Assembly: GCA_965243715.1 (NCBI GenBank)
Contig: CBDEVU010000009.1
Span: 434,001-498,000, forward strand
Reading direction: 5' to 3'
DNA length: 64,000 nucleotides
Source of the DNA: UBA11606 sp965243715
Lineage (GTDB): Bacteria > Actinomycetota > Acidimicrobiia > Acidimicrobiales > Aldehydirespiratoraceae
Below, one piece after another: positions 16,542 to 25,295 of the stretch (positions are counted from its first letter, which is position 1; each line of letters starts with the position of its first letter). The notes beneath the pieces are model-generated. The model saw only the letters and a list, made by a program, of their open reading frames with translations, did no database searches and was not told the DNA's origin. The translations under genes were made by a program, and so were the position numbers.

Positions 16542-17131
16542 CGGCAGCGGCAGCGGTCGAGGAAATTCGTCAGTAGCTCGTGACCGGCGTTGGTCAGAAC
16601 CGATTCTGGATGAAACTGCACGCCTTCGATGTCGAGTTGGCGGTGACGCAAGCCCATTATCAAGCCATCGGAACTCTCCGCGGTGATCTCGAGGGTCTCC
16701 GGAAAAGTCGCGCGGTCAACAATGAGTGAGTGGTAGCGGGTCGCTTCCAACGGGTTCGGCAGGCCCGCAAACACTCCGATGTCGTGATGTTGGATCATCG
16801 AAGTCTTACCGTGCATGACGTGGGGCGCACGAACGACGTTGCCGCCAAACGCTTGCCCCATGCACTGCATGCCGAGGCACACCCCAAAGATCGGTGTCGT
16901 GCCAGCTAACTCGGTGAGAACCGCCAGACTGATGCCAGCGGCATCGGGTTCGCCGGGACCAGGAGAGATCAAAATACCATCAGGATTGAGGATCCTAATT
17001 TCGTCGATATCGATCTCGTCATGGCGATACACGACCGGAGCGGCACCTAACTCACCCAGGTACTGCACCAAGATGTAGACGAAGGAATCGTAGTTGTCGA
17101 TGACCAAGATGGTCGGGGACGCCTTGCTCAC
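16538..17131 (-). CDS. pabA: anthranilate/4-amino-4-deoxychorismate synthase glutamine amidotransferase subunit
   Basis: 197-residue class I glutamine amidotransferase delivering ammonia to chorismate. ILVIDNYDSFVYILVQYLGE at the start, the oxyanion/active site GVCLGMQCMGQAFGG with nucleophilic Cys, and VQFHPESVLT with the His-Glu pair. TrpG and PabA cannot be separated from sequence alone, and one protein often serves both pathways; position opposite pknB is conserved in Actinobacteria. No synthase partner is nearby. GTG start overlaps the upstream stop (GTGA). Confidence 0.9.
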   Translation of the reverse strand: MSKASPTILVIDNYDSFVYILVQYLGELGAAPVVYRHDEIDIDEIRILNPDGILISPGPGEPDAAGISLAVLTELAGTTPIFGVCLGMQCMGQAFGGNVVRAPHVMHGKTSMIQHHDIGVFAGLPNPLEATRYHSLIVDRATFPETLEITAESSDGLIMGLRHRQLDIEGVQFHPESVLTNAGHELLTNFLDRCRCR

Positions 17132-19326
17132 GGCGTGACCCTAGCAACTTCACCAGCCTCGATTGCCTCTAGGACGGTCATGGCGATGTCGGTCACTCGG
17201 ACTTCGTCTTCTTCTTTGCCCGCTGCCTTCACCCCGTCGTCCATCATTACGTAACAAAACGGACACGCCGTGGCGACCCGGCTGGCCCCAGTGTCGACTA
17301 GTTCCTGGGCCCGGACATCGTTGACTTTCTCGCCGATGGTCTCTTCCATCCACATCCGAGCGCCCCCGGCCCCGCAACACATGCCCTTGGTGCCGTTGCG
17401 TTCGGCCTCGACCAACTCGATCCCGCCGAGGCTTCCGAGCACTTTGCGCGGCGCCATGTACACGTCGTTGTGCCGACCGAGGTAGCAGGAGTCGTGATAC
17501 ACCACGCGCTCTTCGAGCCTCGCTTCGCTCAAGTCGAGACGCCCTTGCTCCACGAGCCATTCGAGGAATTGACTGTGATGCACGACCTCGTAATGTCCGC
17601 CGAGTTGGGGGTACTCGTTGGCGAGGGTGTTGAAGCAGTGCGGGCACTGGGTGACGATCTTTTTTACCCCCATCGTGTTGAGCGTTTCGACGTTCTGGCT
17701 GGCCAACATCTGAAACAAGTACTCGTTGCCGGAACGACGAGCCGAATCGCCGGTGCAGTTCTCCGCTGGGCCCAGGATAGCGAAATCCACGTCGGCGCGC
17801 TGCATGAGTTGGGCCATAGCCCGAGTGACCTTTTTGTTCTTGTCATCGAACGAGCCAGCACAGCCAACCCAGTAGAGGTACTCAGCGGCGAACGGATCAC
17901 CGCCATCGATAATGTTCACGCCGGGCACGTCCGCGGCCCAATCGCCCCGCTCGCTTTGGCTCATCGCCCATGGGTTGGCGGAGTTCTCCATGGAGCGGAA
18001 AGCCTGGCCAAGTTCGGACGGGAAGTCGCTATCCATCAAGGTGAGGTAACGGCGCATGTCGAGAATCTTGTCGAGTATCTCGATGTTGACCGGGCAAATT
18101 TCGTCGCACGCCTTGCAGGTAGTGCAGGCCCACAACTCGTCTTGGGAGATGCGGTCGAACATCCAGTTGGCGGGGACGGTGATCTCGTCGTCGACGCCAA
18201 TAGGCGGCGACACAGAGGGATCGCCGGTGCGGGCCATGACCTCGCCCGTCTTCAGTACGATCTCGCGCGGGTCGAGCGGTTTGCCGGTGGCGTGGGCTGG
18301 GCATACCGATGTGCAGCGGCCACACATTGTGCAGGCGTCGGTGTCGAGCAGTTGCTTCCAGGTGAAGTCCTCGATGACGCCGGCCCCGAACGTTTCGAGT
18401 TCGGTTTCGCCGTTGACAAGGTCGGGCATGGGTTTCATCGCACCCTTGGGGCGGTCTTTGTCTTTTAGATACATGTTCAGCGGCGAGGTGAACATGTGAC
18501 GCAGCATCGTGGTGGGGAGGATCACCAAGAAGGCGACAAAGCTGATGACGTGGGCAACCCACCAAACCTGGTGCCAACCGCTGAGGTTGGTGCTGTCTGC
18601 GATCAGCGTGGCGAGCGGGTAGCCAATGAAACTCCATTTCTCGAACTCGGGCATTCCGTCGTGGGCGATCCTGAAGGCTTCGGCCCCGAACCCAGTCACC
18701 GCGATGGCGAAGAACACGCCGAGAATCACCGCGTGTTCGGGTTTGGATTTGGTGCGGATGCGGTAAGGCCGCCACGACCACGGACCGTAGCGGCGGACAA
18801 TCGCCCAGACGATGCCAATTAAGAAAATGAGGCCCGCCCCGTCGCCGACCGCGGCGTAGGCGCGATAGACATCGCCGTGGAGGAACTTAACTGGTTCGGG
18901 GACCTGATGGTTGACCTCCAGCACGGTGGTGACACCGAGCAAGATGATGAACCCAAAGTAGATCATCGAGTGCATGATCCCGGCGCCGGGTTCGCGCATA
19001 AGTGTCTGCATGTAGACCCCGGCGCGGAAATCGCCCGCCCGGGTTTTGGCGTTCTTGAGGGTAGTGCGACGGTTGTCGGGGCGGCCACGCTCCCAGTTCT
19101 TGACACGATTCGAGAACATCCACGCGCCGTACACCAACAGCAGCGGAATCACGGTGTAGAACGCCAACTTGATCGCGTCGGGGATGTTGTCAAACACCTC
19201 TCGGGTGACTGTCGATTCGTCGTGCCAGTCGGTTATGAACGGCAAGACGTAGGACCCGAATGTGAACAGGGCAATTCCGACGCCCAAGAGGCGAACGAAA
19301 TGGTGAGGCTTCATCGGCGATTCCAT
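17128..19326 (-). CDS. membrane-anchored (Fe-S) heterodisulfide-reductase-like oxidoreductase
   Basis: 732 residues. The N-terminal 300 carry about 6 hydrophobic helices, resembling a NarI-type cytochrome b membrane domain. Two ferredoxin-type [4Fe-4S] motifs follow: CTMCGRCTSVCP and CTTCKACDEICP. The C-terminus has two CCG (cysteine-rich) domains, as in HdrD/GlpC: CPHCFNTLANEYP and HDSCYLG in the first half of the sites, then GMCCGAGGARMWME and ACPFCYVMM. It probably moves electrons between a soluble donor (such as ETF or a dehydrogenase) and quinone. The physiological substrate is unknown. Confidence 0.85.
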   Translation of the reverse strand: MESPMKPHHFVRLLGVGIALFTFGSYVLPFITDWHDESTVTREVFDNIPDAIKLAFYTVIPLLLVYGAWMFSNRVKNWERGRPDNRRTTLKNAKTRAGDFRAGVYMQTLMREPGAGIMHSMIYFGFIILLGVTTVLEVNHQVPEPVKFLHGDVYRAYAAVGDGAGLIFLIGIVWAIVRRYGPWSWRPYRIRTKSKPEHAVILGVFFAIAVTGFGAEAFRIAHDGMPEFEKWSFIGYPLATLIADSTNLSGWHQVWWVAHVISFVAFLVILPTTMLRHMFTSPLNMYLKDKDRPKGAMKPMPDLVNGETELETFGAGVIEDFTWKQLLDTDACTMCGRCTSVCPAHATGKPLDPREIVLKTGEVMARTGDPSVSPPIGVDDEITVPANWMFDRISQDELWACTTCKACDEICPVNIEILDKILDMRRYLTLMDSDFPSELGQAFRSMENSANPWAMSQSERGDWAADVPGVNIIDGGDPFAAEYLYWVGCAGSFDDKNKKVTRAMAQLMQRADVDFAILGPAENCTGDSARRSGNEYLFQMLASQNVETLNTMGVKKIVTQCPHCFNTLANEYPQLGGHYEVVHHSQFLEWLVEQGRLDLSEARLEERVVYHDSCYLGRHNDVYMAPRKVLGSLGGIELVEAERNGTKGMCCGAGGARMWMEETIGEKVNDVRAQELVDTGASRVATACPFCYVMMDDGVKAAGKEEDEVRVTDIAMTVLEAIEAGEVARVTP

Positions 19327-19389
19327 GACATGGTAAAGATAGCCCTCTCACGGTCCGGTGTGCGTTGAGGGGCTTAACCGTCGGGTGGT

Positions 19390-20148
19390 TTAGCCGCCGC
19401 TGGCTTGGGCGGCCACCTCCGCCGCGCTGGCCGCGGCCGCTTCAGGGTCCATAGCCCGCTCCAGCGGATGCTTCATCTCCAGCGGACGCATGTCGGCACC
19501 GATCACGTAGTGCAGCGGCATGCCGGTGGGGATGTTTAGATCCACGATTTCGTCGTCGGGAATCGAGTCGAGGTGCTTCACTAAGGCCCGCAGCGAGTTC
19601 CCGTGGGCCGTGACCAACACGGTTTGGCCCGCCCCGAGATCGGGAACGATGCCGTCAAACCAGTACGGCAACATGCGATCAACTACGTCGGCGAGGCACT
19701 CGGTGAGCGGCAACAGTTCGGGCGCGAGGGCGGCGTAGGCCGCGGATGAGTTGGGATTGAAGGCGTTGTCGGCGCGTATCGGTGGCGGTGGAGTGTCGTA
19801 ACTGCGACGCCATATTTGCAACTGTGCGGCGCCGTGTTTCTTGGCCGTTTCCGCTTTGTCGAGGCCGGTGAGGTCGCCGTAGTGGCGTTCGTTTAGCCGC
19901 CAGTGTCGTCGAACGGGGATCCACCGTCGGTCGCAACCGGCCAGCATCAACTCGGCGGTTTCGATTGCGCGTTGCTGCAGCGATGTGTGTACCACGTCTG
20001 GGAGTAGGTCGGCTTCGGCTAGCATCGATCCCGCGGCTCGAGCCTCGGCACGTCCTTTCTCGATGAGCGGGCAGTCATACCATCCGGTGAAGAGGTTCTT
20101 TTCGTTCCATTCCGAACGACCGTGGCGAACGAGGATCAAGTTGTACAT
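19390..20148 (-). CDS. gpmA: 2,3-bisphosphoglycerate-dependent phosphoglycerate mutase
   Basis: 252 residues, interconverting 3- and 2-phosphoglycerate in glycolysis. Catalytic histidine in LILVRHGRSEWNEKNLFTGW, then LNERHYGDLTGLDK, the second His in VLVTAHGNSLRALVKHLD and NIPTGMPLHYV. I take ATG 20148; a longer in-frame start at 20268 would run across the dnaK promoter region. C-terminus is Ala-rich. Divergent from dnaK. Confidence 0.95.
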   Translation of the reverse strand: MYNLILVRHGRSEWNEKNLFTGWYDCPLIEKGRAEARAAGSMLAEADLLPDVVHTSLQQRAIETAELMLAGCDRRWIPVRRHWRLNERHYGDLTGLDKAETAKKHGAAQLQIWRRSYDTPPPPIRADNAFNPNSSAAYAALAPELLPLTECLADVVDRMLPYWFDGIVPDLGAGQTVLVTAHGNSLRALVKHLDSIPDDEIVDLNIPTGMPLHYVIGADMRPLEMKHPLERAMDPEAAAASAAEVAAQASGG

Positions 20149-20170
20149 GGCAGTACCATAACTAAAGTTT

Positions 20171-20195
20171 ATTGAGCTACACTCAAGTTTCTTGA
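20171..20195 (+). promoter_or_regulatory. HAIR-like inverted repeat upstream of dnaK (candidate HspR operator)
   Basis: ATTGAGCTACACTCAAG contains TTGAG and CTCAA as a perfect inverted repeat with a 5-base spacer (20172-20186), followed by another half site CTTGA at 20191. The known HspR operator HAIR is CTTGAGT-N7-ACTCAAG, so the half-sites match but the spacing is shorter. It lies about 90 bases before the dnaK ATG, and hspR is the fourth gene of the operon, so autoregulation is likely. The site lies between divergent gpmA and dnaK. Confidence 0.5.
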
Positions 20196-20277
20196 TGGTT
20201 AAGGGAATATTCACCGCTATAGTTCGGTTTCTACCCTCATTCCACTCCATCGCAGAAGTCAGCAGCAAAGGAAACTC

Positions 20278-22097
<1,820 letters not shown>

Positions 22098-22101
<4 letters not shown>

Positions 22102-22646
22102 GTGACGAAACTGCGCCACCGAACCCAGTGCCATCTGACCCAGTGCCGCCTGACCCAGTGCCACCTGAAGCGGTTCCCGATGAGCCAGAACCGGACGGGC
22201 CTCTGTCGCCTGAGGTCATGCTCGCCGCGCTCGAAACGGTAATGGCCGAACGCGATCAGCATCTCAACGACCTGCAGCGGGTATCGGCGGAGCTTTCTAA
22301 CTTCCGTAAGCAAACCGAGCGGCGCCACGCCGAGTTTGTCGCTCAGGCAGGATCCCGAGTCGTCGAGGCCTTACTGCCCGTGCTCGACGCCTGCGACGCC
22401 GCGGCCCAGCAAGGCGCCGAAGGGGTCGAACAAATCGGTACGCAACTGCGCGTCGAACTTGAGCGTTCGGGCCTGCAGGTTATTGGCGCGCTCGGCGAAC
22501 CCTTCGATCCCAACCAACACGAAGCCGTGTTGAGCGAGGCCGGCGACGAGGATCAAGTTGGTCCGGTCGTCGATCAGATCCTGCGCACTGGGTACGCCTG
22601 GAAAGGTCGAGTTATGCGCGCGGCCATGGTCAAGGTCAAGGGCTGA
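22098..22646 (+). CDS. grpE: nucleotide exchange factor GrpE
   Basis: 182 residues. After a Pro-rich, disordered N-terminus made of a 15-bp tandem repeat (PVPSD, PVPPD, PVPPE) comes the long coiled coil (LAALETVMAERDQHLNDLQR, VSAELSNFRKQTERRH) and the beta-wing domain ending LRTGYAWKGRVMRAAMVKV, the GrpE signature. It releases ADP from DnaK. GTG start overlapping the dnaK stop. Confidence 0.95.
22124..22168 (+). repeat. 15-bp tandem repeat in grpE
   Basis: Three near-identical 15-base units (CCCAGTGCCATCTGA, CCCAGTGCCGCCTGA, CCCAGTGCCACCTGA) encoding a Pro-rich pentapeptide series in the disordered N-terminus of GrpE. Unit differences are third-position changes except one Ser/Pro swap. Confidence 0.88.
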
Positions 22647-22673
22647 TCGCTGGTTTGCGAAAGTTGATGTCCC

Positions 22674-23780
22674 GTGGCTGAGATCCAACGCGAATGGTTC
22701 GAAAAGGACTACTACGCCACCCTCGGCGTCTCCGAGAAAGCGTCCGATAAGGAGCTAACGAAGGCCTACCGTAAACTCGCCCGTAAACTGCACCCCGACG
22801 CCAACCCGGGCGACCCTGCCGCGGAAGAGCGGTTCAAAGAAGTATCGGCCGCCTATGACGTCGTCGGCGACGAAGATAAACGGGCTAGCTACAACGAGGC
22901 GCGGCGCATGGGCCCCATCCCTGGCCGCTTCGCAGCCGGAGGGAGTGGCCCGAGTGGCTCCAATGGCGGGTTCGATAACTTTGGCGATCTTCTCGGCGGC
23001 CTGTTTGGTCGCGGTGGACGAGGCGGCGGCCGAGGCCATCAAGCCCATCGCGCTCAACCCGGCCCGGATCTCGAAGCTAATCTCGCCCTCGACTTCCTTG
23101 ACGCGGTCATTGGGAGCGAGACCGTGATCTCGATCGCCAGTGAGGCCGCCTGTTCGGGTTGCTCCGGTACCGGTTCGACCCCTGGCGCGGCCCCTCGTAG
23201 ATGCCACCACTGTGACGGCCGGGGGGTTATCGACGACAATCAGGGAATGTTCTCGATGAGTCGACCCTGTGTCGCCTGTGGCGGCCGGGGTTCGGTCATC
23301 ACCGACCCGTGTGCAACGTGTGGTGGTAGCGGCCGCGAGGTTCGCCCCCGAGAGATCAAGGTCCGCATTCCGGCGGGGGTAAAGACGGGCCAGAAGATCC
23401 TACTGAAGGGCCGTGGTGGGCTCAGTTCCGGCGGCGGACCGCCTGGCGATCTCTTGGTGAAGATCCGAGTCAAGGATCATGCATTGTTCGGACGCAGTGG
23501 CGCCGACCTCACGCTGGAGGTTCCCATAACCTTCGCCGAGGCGGCGCTCGGCGCGGACATCTCGGTGCCCACCCTCACCGCAGAGAGGGTGAAGATCCGG
23601 ATTCCCGCGGGTACCGCTACGGGTAAGAAGTTCCGGGTTCGGGGCAAGGGGGGAGGCGGCGATCTTTTGGTGACGGTGTTCGTCGACGTTCCGAACGAAC
23701 TCAGCGACGAACAACGGGTCGCGGTCAAGGCCTTAGCCGCGGCAACGACGAAATCTCCTCGGGTCCGGCTCGAGCGGTAG
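22674..23780 (+). CDS. dnaJ: Hsp40 co-chaperone DnaJ
   Basis: 368 residues. J domain YYATLGVSEKASDKELTKAY with KLHPDANPGD (HPD tripeptide), Gly-rich region about 90-130, four zinc-binding repeats CSGCSGTG, CHHCDGRG, CVACGGRG and CATCGGSG (about 160-220), then the two C-terminal beta domains (VRIPAGVKTGQKILLKGRGG). Stimulates DnaK ATPase and delivers clients. GTG start 27 bases after grpE. Confidence 0.96.
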   Translation: MAEIQREWFEKDYYATLGVSEKASDKELTKAYRKLARKLHPDANPGDPAAEERFKEVSAAYDVVGDEDKRASYNEARRMGPIPGRFAAGGSGPSGSNGGFDNFGDLLGGLFGRGGRGGGRGHQAHRAQPGPDLEANLALDFLDAVIGSETVISIASEAACSGCSGTGSTPGAAPRRCHHCDGRGVIDDNQGMFSMSRPCVACGGRGSVITDPCATCGGSGREVRPREIKVRIPAGVKTGQKILLKGRGGLSSGGGPPGDLLVKIRVKDHALFGRSGADLTLEVPITFAEAALGADISVPTLTAERVKIRIPAGTATGKKFRVRGKGGGGDLLVTVFVDVPNELSDEQRVAVKALAAATTKSPRVRLER

Positions 23781-23821
23781 CCCAAGCACGAACACAGCAA
23801 CAAGTTGGCAGCAAGGAAGCT

Positions 23822-24199
23822 ATGGACCAAGATCGATTCAACCGAGCCGTATACGTGATATCGGTGGCGGCGGAACTCGCGGGCGTGCATCCCCAAACCC
23901 TGCGGATCTATGAACGCAGAGGTCTCGTCGACCCCGCCCGCACCGGTGGCGGCAGTCGACGTTACTCCGACGCAGACATTGTTCTTTTGACCCGGATTCA
24001 AGAACTCACCAACGAAGGCATGAACCTAGTTGGGGTCAAGCGGGTGTTCGACCTCGAAGCGCGCCTAGTCGACCTCGAACGACAACTTCGCCATGCCCAA
24101 GCCGCGACCGACGCGGCCGTCGAGAACACTCACCGTCAGTACCGCCGCGATCTTGTGCCGCTACACCAAAGTGTCACCATCTACAAGCGCGGCCAATAG
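23822..24199 (+). CDS. hspR: MerR-family heat-shock repressor HspR
   Basis: 125 residues. Winged-helix MerR DNA-binding domain: YVISVAAELAGVHPQTLRIY, ERRGLVDPARTGGGSRRYSD and DIVLLTRIQELTNEGMNLVG, followed by a coiled coil (LEARLVDLERQLRHAQ). HspR represses the dnaK operon by binding HAIR elements with DnaK as co-repressor. The candidate operator at 20171-20195 upstream of dnaK fits this loop. Next gene starts 19 bases later. Confidence 0.94.
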   Translation: MDQDRFNRAVYVISVAAELAGVHPQTLRIYERRGLVDPARTGGGSRRYSDADIVLLTRIQELTNEGMNLVGVKRVFDLEARLVDLERQLRHAQAATDAAVENTHRQYRRDLVPLHQSVTIYKRGQ

Positions 24200-24218
24200 T
24201 TAGTATTAGGTTTACCAC

Positions 24219-25280
24219 GTGCGAATTGCCTACGTCGGTCCTGTCCCGCCTCATCGTGGAGGAATAGCTCAGCACGGAGGCCAGTTGGCCAAGGCGTTCA
24301 CCGAGGCGGGCCACGACGTTGAAATCACGACATGGCGATCCCTCTATCCGCGTTGGTTGTTCAAGGGCGATCAACCGAGCGAGACCGGCGAAAATTTCGT
24401 GCTTCGGTGGTGGAGTCCGTGGTCGTGGATGCGGGCAGGGCGTCGCTGCCGCGGGGTCGATCTGGTGGTGTTCCCCTGGGTCACTCCGTTTCACGCCCTC
24501 GCGCTGCGCATGATTTTGGCCTTTTCCGGCGGGGCGCCTGCGGTTGCTTTTGTCCACGAACCCGAACTACACGAACGGCTACCGTTCTCGGCGACCTTTC
24601 TTCGGTTCGTGATGCGCCGAGTGAGCGGTGCGGTCGTCCATGCAACAGTGGCGCGTGAGCAACTCCTGGCGAAGACCCCGCTCGAGCGCGTCGAAGTAAT
24701 CCCGCATCCGCCGAACCTACCGGTTGAACCGACTCCGTTGCCGCCGCAGCCACCGATCCGGATGCTCCTTCTCGGTTTCGTTCGGGCGTATAAGGGGGGC
24801 GACATTGCCATCGACGTAGTCGAACTCGCGGCCGCCCAAGGCCTCGATCTACGGTTGAGCATTGCTGGCCAGTTCTGGGATCCGGTGGAGGCAATCGCCG
24901 CTGACCTAGCAGCCCGAGATCTGACCGACCGAGTAACGCTTCGCCCCGGCTACGTTCCCGATGATGAAGTGGGCCCCCTCATTGGCGAACACCATCTACT
25001 TGTGGCTCCCTACCGCTCCGCCGTAGTCTCCGGCGTTGCCGCGCTCGCCTTTGCCGCCGCCCGCCCGGTGGTGGTGACGCCGGTGGGGGGACTGCCCGAA
25101 GTCGTGACCGAGGGGGTGAACGGGACCGTGGCCGAGTCGGTTGGCCCCGAGGCGTTTTTAGTTGCCGTCGAGCGGGCGGTGGCGGCGCTAGACCAACTCA
25201 GTGCCGGTGCCGCCAATACCACCACTGAGTGGCGAGATGTCGCCGACGCCTTACTCCAAGCAAGCGGTATTGATAGGTAA
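24219..25280 (+). CDS. GT4-family glycosyltransferase
   Basis: 353 residues with a GT-B fold. N-terminal acceptor loop AYVGPVPPHRGGIAQHGGQL; C-terminal nucleotide-sugar site with LLLGFVRAYKGGDIAIDVVE and the terminal APYRSAVVSGVAALAFAAAR / VVVTPVGGLPEVVTEGVNGT, the family E-x7-E-like region with Ser replacing the first Glu. Acceptor and donor unknown. It sits between hspR and clpB in the chaperone operon with short gaps, so it is probably co-transcribed with heat-shock genes. GTG start. Confidence 0.82.
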   Translation: MRIAYVGPVPPHRGGIAQHGGQLAKAFTEAGHDVEITTWRSLYPRWLFKGDQPSETGENFVLRWWSPWSWMRAGRRCRGVDLVVFPWVTPFHALALRMILAFSGGAPAVAFVHEPELHERLPFSATFLRFVMRRVSGAVVHATVAREQLLAKTPLERVEVIPHPPNLPVEPTPLPPQPPIRMLLLGFVRAYKGGDIAIDVVELAAAQGLDLRLSIAGQFWDPVEAIAADLAARDLTDRVTLRPGYVPDDEVGPLIGEHHLLVAPYRSAVVSGVAALAFAAARPVVVTPVGGLPEVVTEGVNGTVAESVGPEAFLVAVERAVAALDQLSAGAANTTTEWRDVADALLQASGIDR

Positions 25281-25295
25281 CCTAATGAGGCATTG

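Noticed and set aside
17470..18468. Plus-strand open frame (332 codons) inside the iron-sulfur protein gene
   Set aside because: Antisense of a coding region with clear motifs; no ribosome-binding site and no family resemblance.
20192..20223. Sigma-70 promoter TTGATG...TATAGT for dnaK
   Set aside because: The two boxes are 20 bases apart, longer than the usual 16-18, so I could not call it with confidence.
25281..25295. Separate HspR site for clpB
   Set aside because: The gap before clpB is too short and contains no TTGAG/CTCAA pair; the gene most likely belongs to the dnaK transcript.
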